Shown here: positions 54,255 to 64,000 of the stretch, piece by piece | Numbering within the stretch: the stretch's first letter is position 1 | Layout of the letters: each line of letters starts with the position of its first letter | Assembly (NCBI GenBank): GCA_021234155.1 | Contig: JAJEKV010000027.1 | Location: 16,152,891 to 16,216,890, forward strand | Direction of reading: 5' to 3' | DNA: 64,000 nt | From: Isoetes taiwanensis | Taxonomy: Eukaryota; Streptophyta; Lycopodiopsida; Isoetales; Isoetaceae | Position numbers and translations under genes: made by a program | The notes under the pieces: model-generated | Database searches by the model: none | What the model was told of the DNA's origin: nothing | Seen by the model: the letters and a program-made list of their open reading frames with translations, nothing else

Positions 54255-54940
54255 ATGTCTAGCAGATTTGGAGCAAGCTTGCTCAACACGGTAGATGTGT
54301 ATGCTGGAGGTCCTGGTTTCCAAGTATGGAAGGACGCTATAGTGCACATTTTGGAAGTCGAAGACTTATGGGATTTAGTGGATCCTTATGGAAATGTTAC
54401 TGCAGGGGTGCTGACCAGGTCTACTTCCAATTCAGCAAGTTCTATTAATGCTGCAGCTGCAGGTCAGACTTCATAGAGTGCAGGTGCAGGAGGCACAGCA
54501 GGGGGCAGTAGCTCTGGAGGTAAATCCTTGTACACCAAAGCTAAGAAGGCTCAAGGAATCATATCATGCAAGGTAAGCCCTATAATTAGGTCGAAATTGA
54601 GGGGTTTGAGTCCACGTGATATGTGGAAATTTATGCTAAAACACTATGAAGATAAAACATCCTCCCAAATTGATTTTCTTGAAAATGAGCTAAGAGGGTT
54701 AAAATTAGGAGAAGATGAGGATGTCTCAAGGTTCTTTGATAGATTTGATAATCTTATAGCAGATCTTGCTGGAGCTAATGTGAATATCTCAGACAGGAGT
54801 CAAGTATTGCAAATATCTAGGGCTTGTAGGTCAAGAGAGGTAGCAGAAAACTGTTTGAGAACTGAATGGGAACAAAAGAAAATATCAAGGCAACAGTCTA
54901 ATGAACCTGAAGTTTTAGTTGTCAAGAAGAAAGTGACTTG
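54255..54940 (+). pseudogene. Copia-C gag, N-terminal part
   Basis: ATG 54255 begins MSSRFGASLLNTVDVYAGG, like Copia-A and Copia-D. An in-frame TAG at 54474 follows AAAGQTS; the frame reopens and runs KVSPIIRSKLRGLSPRDMWK through DFLENELRGLKLGEDEDVSRF to EVLVVKKKVTC at the Copia-D junction. The first Cys of the zinc knuckle is the last residue before the insertion. Confidence 0.9.
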
Positions 54941-55658
54941 TGTTAGATAAAAATAACACTTGAACTTTCCACTAGCAAGGATGTTTAACACTTCTCACTT
55001 TCACAACAAACTTTCAAGACTATGTTTATGATAGAACTAGGCAAATCAATAATGATTCAAGTTCTAGCACCAAGGAAGCCAAGTTATGGTCACTAATTCC
55101 TTGGTGCAAATACAATAATCCTTTCAAACAATCCTTGAGTTTCACACATACAATGGTAATGATCAATTCACTTAAATCATTAAAGCATAAGAACTTCAAC
55201 TAAAATATTCAACTACCATTGAATATTTTACTGTTCATAAGGCATTGACCGAGAACTATATATGCATTGACCGAGGTTTGATCGAACTTTAACCAGTGCA
55301 ACTGATCTCAAATTGTCTGCATCTCGCACCCCCGATACCAAATACGTTTTCTGCTAACCTCTATATAGGTAGATCCGGCAGTTACGGCTAAATCCCTGTG
55401 CATCAGAATAGCAATCCAATCTCTTCGATATATCCCACATGCATTCGTTTGGGAATCATTACTTTTATCAACCATTGAACATTTTTATTCTTTAACCCTT
55501 TGAACTTAAATGGTTTTAACCTTTGTCTTAACCATATGCAACATCCATGGTTACATAGTCTTCAGCTTGTAATTCCTAGCTTCTTTGTCTGCACATTTTC
55601 TTCAACAACATATTAGCTACAGCATATAATATAACATGATTATGCCAATAAATTCACA
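54941..55658 (-). repeat. Copia-D 3' LTR (718 bp)
   Basis: In element orientation it starts TGTGAATTTATTGG and ends TTTTTATCTAACA. A polypurine tract GAAGGAGGA (plus-strand TCCTCCTTC at 55659-55667) abuts it. Confidence 0.95.
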
Positions 55659-55665
55659 TCCTCCT

Positions 55666-58600
55666 TCATGTTATACTTATATGCATCATTTTTCTTTTCA
55701 AATAGCTAAACCTTGTCTCAGCTAGAGGTTTTGTAAGCAGGTCTGCTAACTGGTCTTCAATTCTAATATACACCATATTTACAAGGTTTTTTCTGACAGC
55801 CTCCCTGATGAAGTGCATTTCAAGTTCTATATGTTTAGTCCTTTCATGTAGAACTGGATTTTTTGACAAGGCAATGCAGCTTGTACTATCACACCAAATG
55901 TTGGTAGCCAATGATTGTTCAAATCCCAGTTCTATGATCAACCTTCTCTCCCAAATAATTTCCTTTGAGCATAAAGTAGCAGCAGCATATTCTGCCTCAG
56001 CACTGGACATAGCTATGGCAGTTTGTTTCTTGCATTTCCAAGATATAGGGGCTCCTCCTAGCATAACAAGATATCCTGAAGTTGACTTCCTTGTATCTAT
56101 ATCTCTTCCCCAATCTGCATCACAAAACCCTTCTAGTTCCAAGTTATTAGTTTTGTATGCAACTCCTTCTTCAGCTGTACCTTTTAAATACCTTAAGACT
56201 CGTTTTGCTGCAGTCCAATGTTCCCTGCCAGGGTTAGTGTTGTACCTGCTCAATATGTTAACACTATGTGCTATATCAGGCCTAGTGCAATTGGCCACAT
56301 ATGCTAAACATCCAACCAGGGATCTGTATGGTACTGACTCCATATCAGGTACAGCAGGAGTTTTACATGCTTTACAGTCTTGCATGTTAAATCTTTTCAA
56401 CATGTCATATATTTGTTTCTTTTGAGTGAGCATTACTGTACCCTCTGCCCTGTTTCTAGACATCTCAACACCAAGGAAGTTTTTCAACTCTCCTAGGTCA
56501 GTCATTTCAAATCTTTGTCTTAGCATATCTTTACACATATTTAAGCAGACTGTTCCTTTAGCCACCATTATATTGTCATCAACATATAAGGCTAAGACAC
56601 ACCATTCTTCTCCATACTGAAATTTGTAAAGATTACCATCATTATCTAATTTAATAAATTTTTGCTCTCTTAAAAAACCATCCATGCACTTGTACCATTC
56701 TCGGGGGGACTGTTTCAAACCATACACTGCTCTCCTGAGTCTCCAGACTTTGTTAGCTCCCTGCTCAAATCCTGGAGCCTGCTTCATAAAGATTTCTTCT
56801 TCCAAAGTTGCATTCAAAAAAGCAGTCTTTACATCCATATGATGTACTTCTAAATCACATGCATTTGCAATTGCTAGTAACATTCTTACACTATTCATTT
56901 TGACTAATGGGGAAAAGGTTTCATCAAAATCCTGACCTTTTTTCTGTGAGAATCCTTGTGCCACCAGTCTAGCCTTGTATTTGGGTGTTTTTCCATCCAC
57001 ACCTGTTTTAATCCTGAAAAGCCACTTGTTTCCTACAATATTCTTTCCATAAGGAATATCAACAAGTTCATATGTGTTAGTATTGTGAAAGGAATTCATT
57101 TCCTCATTCATGGCATTAATCCATTTATCCTTATCTGCTGAATTTAATACATCCTCATATGTACTTGGAATAGCTGGATCTAGATGAGTCAGAATCTCAA
57201 ATATACTATTCAGTCCTCCTTCTATATCTTGAAGTCTTTTACTCTTACCTCTGGTTGTTCTACTATGAATTGATGGATCAATCTTAATATTTGCTTGCTG
57301 CAACCTTTCTACTTCAGTGATTCTCCTTTTTCTTGATGGTATGTCAGCACTGGTTGGTGACTCTGATGGCTCAGCTGGAATACCTTGATTTTGGACTTGT
57401 ATTTCTTCTGAATCACCTACTTCTTCACTGACGCTCTCCTCAGCTTCTGCATTTATATTCTTAAGATCATCTGGAACATCATCATCATAATCAATCACTT
57501 TAGTACTTGCCATATTTTTTTCAGCATTATCAACATTGGTTATGTTCTCAACAACTTCCTTTTGCTTGTTTTCCTTTATCATAACTTTATACACCTGTGA
57601 TTCATCAAATGTAACATCCCTACTTACCACAACTCCTCTTGTGCTTGGATTATACAATCTGTAGACTTTGGATTGTTTATCATAACCAACAAGGTAGGTA
57701 ATCATGGCCCTGTCATCCAGTTTCCTCCTCAGTTCTTCTGGGATATGTGTGTAAGCCAAGCACCCATATAATCTTAGCCTACTATAGTCTAGTGTAGCAT
57801 ATCAGGAATTGCTCCTTGTATGCTCACTGAAGGTAGGCTATTTTGAATCATGGCAGCTGCTTGAACAGCCTCTTCCCATAGGAAATTTGGAAGCCCTGAA
57901 AATTTCAACATACTTCTTACTGCATTAAGTAGGGTTCTGTCAGATCTGACAGAGGTGTCTGTTTTGTGAGATCTGACAGAGGTGTCTGTTTTGAAATATT
58001 GTTTAAATTCCCCTGACAGAAATTCTCCACCTCTGTCAGATCTCAAGCATTTGATCTTTCTGCTAGTTTGAGTCTCAACTTCATTTACATACTGTTTGAA
58101 CACTTCCATTGCCTTATGTTTTGTTCTCAAACAATAAATGTGAGCATGTCTACTAAAGTCATCGATCAGGGTCATGAAATATCTTTTTCCAGATAGGCCT
58201 GTTACATTCATAGGTCCACATAAATCAGTGTGCACTAGATCTAATAATCCTTGTTCTCTTTTGTTGGTCCTTTTGAATGCTAACCTACTATGTTTGCCAA
58301 GTGCACATCCAGGACATACAGTTTTTCCAGATTCATTCAAGTCTGCTTCAATAAATCCCTTTTTGCATAAAAGCTCAATAATTTTTGAATTTGCATGACC
58401 AAGCCTTCCATGCCATGTATTAACTGATGGTATGGTTACAAGATTAAGACAAGTTGGTTCACAATGTATAGCTTCAAGTCCAAATAGATTTCCAATCCTT
58501 TTTCCAATAAACTTCACTTTATTTCCAAATAACACATTACATTGCAACCTCTCAAACACAACCTTATAGCCAAGGTCTACCAATTGAGCAATAGAAATTA

Positions 58601-59857
58601 AATTTCTAACAAGACCAGGTACACATAATACTTTTCTTAACACAACCTTCTTCCCTTGCAAATCAAATAACTCAAGCATCCCACTATCTTCAATTTGTTT
58701 TAGTTCTCCATTCCCAAACTGGACATGTCCTCTTGCTTTACCCTTACAATTTTTCAATAGCTTTGAGCTTGAAGCTACTGATTTTTCAGCTCCTGAATCT
58801 AAAATGAGAACACCCTTGTCATGACATTTTTCCTTTGAAAAATAATTGTTTGAGATGTTTACCTCTATATCTTCATCCAGCTCTTCCTCCTCGGATTCTT
58901 TAACCATATTTAAGCTTGGACTGCTTCTTCCTCCTCTGTTTTTATTCTCAGAAAACTTCTTATCTTGTGCTTTATTTCTTTTTGGACTTGGGCACTTATT
59001 TGCCATATGCCCCTTCCCTTCACAATTATAGCACACTATTTCTTTGTCTATCTTAGGACAATTTCTCTTTAAATGTCCATAACTGTTACATTTAAAACAG
59101 GGACCTAACTTTCCTTTATCAAATGATTTCTTACCTCTTTTGCCAGCATATAGAATTTCTGCTTCATCATCATCAGCATCTTTCCCTTGCTCAAACTCAG
59201 TACGAATCATTTTGATAGCATGCTCCTTTGACCTGGCAACATTTCTTAAGAGAGTAGCAAGTTGTGAGTTATGAGATACAGCTCTAGAAATAGCTAGCAA
59301 TTGGTAATCTTCATTCAAGACAACCCCTGCACCCTCAAGGTCAGCAATAATGGACTCAAACTTCTCAAGAAATTCAGTAATGTTGTCTTTTTCATAAAGT
59401 TTTAATCTTCTCAACTGTTTCTCCAACACATCGATTTGAGATGATGATTTAACCTCAAAGTTATCAATCATATACTTCCACATGTCTGCTGGAGATTTAC
59501 CTCTTAGCTTCAACTTAATCACAGTTCCAACCTTGTTACTAATTATTGATTGTGCTTCCATAATTTTCGTTTTCTCCTCTGCACTTATCCCTCTAGCACT
59601 TGTACTAACAGTTCCTCTTGCCTCTGCAGATTCAGCTTGTGCACCACCACCGCAACAGAACTAGCACTGGCACTGCCACTAGCTGCTCCAGTACTTCCAC
59701 TACTTGCTCCAGTACCTGCAGTATTTGAATCACACAAGTACCACAAATTCTCAAACTCCAATACTTCCTTTATTCCTTGCTTCCATACTTGGAATCCACT
59801 ATCTCCCTTAAACACCTCTATGGAATTAAGGAGATTAGCTCCAAATCGTGTTGACAT
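55666..59857 (-). pseudogene. Copia-D gag-pol
   Basis: ATG at 59857 begins MSTRFGANLLNSIEVFKGD. A frameshift near 59680 leads to the long frame 59561-57789: gag with two zinc knuckles (CFKCNSYGHLKRNC, CYNCEGKGHMANKC), protease LILDSGAEKSV and integrase zinc and DDE region (WHGRLGHAN, CPGCALGKHSR, HTDLCGPM, SDRGGEF). Just after the second Asp the expected segment with the catalytic Glu is replaced by a 27-bp tandem repeat (KTDTSVRS twice). A break near 57780 precedes a 697-codon frame (57759-55666) with RT (VHHMDVKTAFLNA, YVDDNIMVA) and RNase H (FCDADWGRDIDTRKS, AMSSAEAEYAA) through DLLTKPLAETRF. It is the least damaged copia polyprotein in the window but cannot integrate by itself. Confidence 0.93.
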
Positions 59858-59876
59858 CCTGCAGTTGGAATTTTAT

Positions 59877-59889
59877 GGCTCTGATACCA
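59877..59889 (-). other. Copia-D primer-binding site
   Basis: On the minus strand TGGTATCAGAGCC follows the LTR end CTAACA after one base. Confidence 0.9.
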
Positions 59890-59890
59890 C

Positions 59891-60607
59891 TGTTAGATAA
59901 AAATAACACTTGAACTTTCCACTAGCAAGGATGTTTAACACTTCTCACTTTCACAACAAACTTTCAAGACTATGTTTATGATAGAACTAGGCAATCAATA
60001 ATGATTCAAGCTCTAGCACCAAGGAAGCCAAGTTATGGTCACTAATTCCTTGGTGCAAATACAATAATCCTTTCAAACAATCCTTGAGTTTCACACATAC
60101 AATGGTAATGATCAATTCACTTAAATCATTAAAGCATAAGAACTTCAACTAAAATATTCAACTACCATTGAATATTTTACTGTTCATAAGGCATTGACCG
60201 AGAACTATATACGCATTGACCGAGGTTTGATCGAACTTTAACCAGTGCAACTGATCTCAAATCGTCTGCATCTCGCACCCCCGATACCAAATACGTTTTC
60301 TGCTAACCTCTATATAGGTAGATCCGGCGGTTACGGCTAAATCCCTGTGCATCAGAATAACAATCCAATCTCTTCGATATATCCCACATGCATTCGTTTG
60401 GGAATCATTACTTTTATCAACCATTGAACATTTTTATTCTTTAACCCTTTGAACTTAAATGGTTTTAACCTTTGTCTTAACCATATGCAACATCCATGGT
60501 TACATAGTCTTCAGCTTGTAATTCCTAGCTTCTTTGTCTGCACATTTTCTTCAACAACATATTAGCTACAACATATAATATAACATGATTATGCCAATAA
60601 ATTCACA
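59891..60607 (-). repeat. Copia-D 5' LTR (717 bp)
   Basis: Near-identical to 54941-55658; ends CTAACA next to the primer-binding site. Confidence 0.95.
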
Positions 60608-60612
60608 ACTTG

Positions 60613-62097
60613 CTATCATTGCCATGAGCAAGGTCACTATAAAAATGAATGTCCTAAATTGAGGAAAGAATTTAACTGCTACATATGTGGAGGAAGAGGT
60701 CATGTAGCTTCTAAATGCCCAACTCCAAAGAACTATGGGAGGGGAAGAGGAAGATCTGATAGTAGAGGTGGCAGGTCTTCTATTAGAGGAAGAGGAAGAA
60801 GCTATGAAAAAGCTTTTGTTACTGAAGAACATGAGGAAAAGTCCAAGGCAAATTCTAAAGATGAAGATGATGAGGTATTTCGTGAATTTGCTATTCTTGA
60901 CAAAACTAAATATGACAAATCTAATTATATGGTAGTTGATATAGTGGAGCTGAACGATCAGTAGTTCAATCTACTGATCTTCTGAAGAATCTTACAAATG
61001 CAAATTCAGGAAATATACAAGTTGGTAATGGAGCTCTTCAGAAAATTCAGAGTAGGGGGTTGCTGCAGCTTGAGGATTTGAATGGTGATATTGTAAATAT
61101 ACAGAATGTGTTTTGTGTGCCTATAATAATCAAGAACTTGATTTCAGTTAGCCAATTGGTTGACCTAGGCTACAAGGTCACTTTTGACTCAATGCAATGT
61201 AATATTTTTCTCAAAGATGAATTGAAATTTAGAGCTAGCAGAATTGGAAATCTATTTGCTATGAATAATATTGTGAGTATTAATGCAATCAAAGAAGAAC
61301 GACTAGAACTATGGCACAATCGTCTAGCACATACTAACAGCAAAAATCTGAAGCATTGATCAAACAAGGCTGGATAACAATAACTCAGACCATTTTATAT
61401 GTGAAGGATGTGCTTTGGGAAAGCTAAACAGATTGCCTTTCACCAAAAGAAAAACTAGAGCAACTCAAGTGCTTGAACTGGTGCACACAGATCTTTGTGG
61501 TCCCTTGAATATTAAAAGCAGGACAAATAAAAGGTACTTCATTACCTTTGCTGATGATTACAGCAGAAGGTGCAAAACTTATGCATTAGCAACCAAGTCA
61601 CAAGCACTACAAGCATTTAAACAGTTTGTAGTTAAATTTGAAAGAGAAACTGGAAACAAACTTAAATGCATAAGATCAGATAGAGGTGGAGAATACCTAT
61701 CTGATAAATTCAGATTATATTGTTTAAAGCATGGCATTAAAAGGCAATTAACATGCAGACATAGTCCACAGCAGAATGGGATGTCAGAAAGAAAAAACAG
61801 AACAATATTAGACGCTGTAAGATCTATGCTGAAGCAAAGTGGCCTACCTAACAATTTGTGGGAAGAAGCCTTAAAAACAAGTGTTGAAATTCAAAATAAT
61901 TTGCCCTCCACTAGCATTGGTGGAAACTTGCCTTGTTTGTTATGGAATCCTAATACAAAAGTCAATTTTGACAAGTACAAGTATATGGATGCTTAGCATA
62001 TTCTCACATACCCAAAGAAATGAGGAAAAAAATGGATGATAAAGCTGAGATTGGCTTTGTAGTAGGGTATGATGAGGAATCCAAGGGATATAGAATA
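60613..62097 (+). pseudogene. Copia-C gag end, protease, integrase
   Basis: The frame resumes with the knuckle YHCHEQGHYKNEC and a second knuckle CYICGGRGHVASKC, followed by an RG-rich stretch (GRGRGRSDSRGGRSS). The protease motif is split by a two-base insertion near 60942 (VVDI, then SGAERS in another frame). The reading continues QLEDLNGDIVNIQNVF and LWHNRLAHTNSKN, then breaks near 61360. Integrase 61415-61996 has HTDLCGPLN, SDRGGEY and NGMSERKNRT, all three catalytic acids, then a frameshift near 61990 before GYDEESKGYR at the MITE border. Confidence 0.9.
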
Positions 62098-62422
62098 GGG
62101 TAAAAGCATGTTAGGGTGTCCCTTAAAAAGTATTATTTAGTGACCAAAAAAGTACCTAAAAAGGTACCCAGGACTGGGTACTGGGTACCCGTGTAATATC
62201 TCAATAAAAGTTACATTTTAGAACTTTTATATATATTTTGGTCTCCGGTAGCATTATCTTTATCTTAACTTTGAATATTAATGCGTCCTTGACTTTTATT
62301 TTGGACCTTTGTACTAGTTTTAATGAAAATAAAAATGAGAAAGTACCCAGTTCTGAAGTACCTAGTGTATGTACTTTTGCAGGTTCCAAAAGTGGTACAC
62401 CCTAACATGCTTTTACCCAATA
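62094..62422. mobile_element. MITE in Copia-C, 321 bp, TSD AATA
   Basis: Terminal inverted repeats GGGTAAAAGCATGTTAGGGT / ACCCTAACATGCTTTTACCC bound 62098-62418; AATA is duplicated on both sides. Excising it rejoins the copia frame (YRI, then YNPENK). Same family as the Copia-B insert. The interior contains GGTACC/GGGTACC words (GGTACCCAGGAC, GGGTACTGGGTACC). Confidence 0.85.
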
Positions 62423-64000
62423 TATAATCCAGAAAACAAAACAATTGTTATTAGCAGAGACGTCTTGTTCAATGAAAATGTATTATATAAACACAGATAT
62501 AAGAAAGGGCATAAGGTTAAGGAGGAATACACTGAAGATAAGAGTATAAAATTTGACATTGAAGAAGATGATGAGATTAAGCAAAATGCTGATGTACAAC
62601 AAGAAGATATGCAACAGGAACTTAATCCTCCTCAGCAGATGTCTAATGAGGATCATGACAACAAGGAAACAACAGTCAGAAGAAAAAGGAAGACACAAGC
62701 TGAAAGACTCATAGAAGAAGCAAAGTTAGGAGATCTTCCATATGGCAGGGATGAACAAGGGAGAAGTAGAAGAAATATTACTAGTGATGAACCTGAATTT
62801 GAACAAATCATGGCTCTGCTAGAAGATGAAGATCTACCACAGAATTTTGAAGAAGTCCAACAGTGTGCAAACAGAAGCAAATGGATATGAATGAAGAGCT
62901 AAATTCGTTTACAGAAACAAAGACGTACGAGCTAGTTGACCTTGATAGTAGTAAAAATGTAATTGGAAGTAAATGGTTATTCAGAATCAAAGAAAATCCT
63001 GATGGCAGTAAAAGATATAAAGCTAGATTAGTAGCACAAGGGTATACTCAAAAAAAGGGCAAAGATTATGAAGAGACTTACTCTCCTATTGTCAAGCTTA
63101 CAAGTATTAGAATTTTGCTTGCTATGGCTAATGCAATGAACATGGAAATACATCATATGGATGTTAAAACAGCCTTAGACTTACTCTCCTATTGTCAAGC
63201 TTACAAGTATTAGAATTTTGCTTGCTATGGCTAATGCAATGAACATGGAAATACATCATATGGATGTTAAAACAGCCTTTCTAAATGCTACTTTAGAGGA
63301 GGAAGCATACATGAGACAAGCTCCTGGGTTTGAGCAGGGAGAAAATAAGGTTTGGAAGTTGCACAGGGCAGTTTATGGATTAAAACAATCCCCGAGGGAA
63401 TGGTACCTCTGTATGAATCATTTTTTGCAAGAACATGGATTTGAAAAATTAAAGAATGATGGAAATCTTTATAGATTCAAGCAGGGAGAAGAATTTTGCA
63501 TTATAGCACTTTATGTTGATGATTGCATAATGGTTGGAAACCCCATGAATATTCTCAATGAAGCAAAAACAATTCTGAAAAACAGGTTCCAAATGTCAGA
63601 TTTAGGAGAATTAAAGAAATTCTTGGGTATAGAAGTTATCAGAGATAGGGATCAGAAATATATCAAGTTGTATCAGAAAACTCACATTGATAATATGGTG
63701 AGAAGATTCAATTTAGAAGATGCTAAAGTAGTAAAGATACCTATGACACCTGGACATGTATTTACATCAAATTCACAAGACATGCCAAGTACAAACATGG
63801 AGAAAACACTAGACAAGGCTTTAGTTGGATGCCTATTGTATCTGGCAAATAACACCAGACCTGACATTGCCTATGCAGTTAACATCTTGAGTAGAAGATG
63901 TCACAACCCTACAAAAGACCATTGGAAAGCAGGCAAAAGAGTGCTTAAATATCTCAAAGGAACATCCACTCAAGGTATATGTTATACTTCAGAAAATTTA
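62419..64000 (+). pseudogene. Copia-C linker, RT and RNase H start
   Basis: Frame 62369-62890 holds ISRDVLFNENVLYK and a Glu/Gln-rich linker (RRKRKTQAERLIEEAKLG). A break near 62880 leads to 62863-63213: SKWLFRIKENPDGSKRYKAR, LVAQGYTQKKGKDYEETYSP. A 103-bp tandem duplication (63075-63280) shifts the frame. From 63178 the reading is open to the window end: VHHMDVKTA-type MDVKTAFLNATLEEEAYMRQ, YGLKQSPREWYLCM, LYVDDCIMVG (catalytic pair), FQMSDLGELKKFLGIEV, then TRPDIAYAVNILSRR. RNase H lies beyond the window. Confidence 0.92.
63075..63280. repeat. 103-bp tandem duplication in Copia-C RT
   Basis: GACTTACTCTCCTATTG... at 63075-63177 is repeated at 63178-63280 without visible difference. 103 is not a multiple of three, so the frame is lost. 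Confidence 0.93.

Larger units (their letters stand above)
54936..60612 (-). mobile_element. Copia-D, Ty1-copia element with target duplication ACTTG
   Basis: LTRs at 54941-55658 and 59891-60607, internal gag-pol on the minus strand, ACTTG at 54936-54940 and 60608-60612. Removing the element rejoins Copia-C in frame inside its first zinc knuckle. The LTRs differ by six transitions and one single-base indel. Confidence 0.96.
53490..64000 (+). mobile_element. Copia-C, Ty1-copia, split by Copia-D, runs off the window
   Basis: The 5' LTR candidate is 53490-54234 (TGTTG...GTAACA; start inferred from similarity to the Copia-A LTR start, end fixed by the primer-binding site). Gag lies at 54255-54940, then the Copia-D insertion, then the rest of gag-pol from 60613 to the window end. 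The 3' LTR is outside. Confidence 0.85.

Noticed and set aside
55808-56425. 205-codon plus ORF, and similar plus ORFs to 59900
   Set aside because: Antisense shadows of the Copia-D pol frame.

Overview
The window looks like nuclear DNA of a land plant with a large, retrotransposon-rich genome, most likely a seed-free plant such as a fern or lycophyte. The reasons are: plant-type Ty1-copia elements primed by initiator tRNA-Met, L1-like LINEs with a plant ORF1, GT-AG introns, a telo-box promoter on a plant proteasome gene, an OEP16-type plastid-envelope gene start, and two copies of a DUF7869-type gene family that I associate with bryophytes, lycophytes and ferns. The species call is inference.

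Layout. 1-6.4 kb holds remnants: a Ty3/gypsy integrase tail, a LINE fragment, the N-terminal half of a DUF7869-type gene (minus strand) whose 1.7-kb intron carries a strand-switching GGT/CCA satellite and an antisense ORF, and another LINE tail ending in (TTCC)n. 7.8-9.6 kb holds the one clearly intact host gene, proteasome subunit alpha-3/alpha-G (PAG1), in 11 exons encoding 250 residues. 11-14 kb has a CACTA-like short element and a second DUF7869-type copy (C-terminal half) broken by point lesions. 14-19.6 kb has an unrecognised intron-containing gene or element followed by a fragment resembling the N-terminal part of Penelope-like reverse transcriptases.

19.6-31.5 kb is an L1-like LINE (ORF1; ORF2 endonuclease and RT) split inside its RT by Copia-A (24269-30546, TSD TTTTA). 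Copia-A itself carries a 551-bp palindromic insertion at the first base of its 3' LTR. 31.5-39.7 kb holds dispersed repeats, a LINE 3' end with poly(A) and a 207-bp Tourist-type MITE. Copia-B (39767-44862, TSD TAGGC) follows, with a MITE in its integrase. 45.9-49.4 kb has three arrays of a palindromic 22-bp repeat (core GGAAACCCTTCCGG) flanking OEP16-like exons and a lectin-receptor-kinase fragment. 50.6-51.9 kb is a PIF/Harbinger transposase with one in-frame stop. From about 53.5 kb to the end lies Copia-C, split at its zinc knuckle by Copia-D (54941-60607, minus strand, TSD ACTTG) and carrying a second member of the MITE family found in Copia-B.

As a whole, the window is a nest of insertions whose order can be read from target-site duplications. 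The best candidates for something undescribed are the 22-bp fold-back repeat family and the gene fragments it encloses, the MITE family with GGGTNAAAGCATG termini and 4-bp duplications, the DUF7869-type genes, and the 14.8-19.6 kb unknown coding unit.
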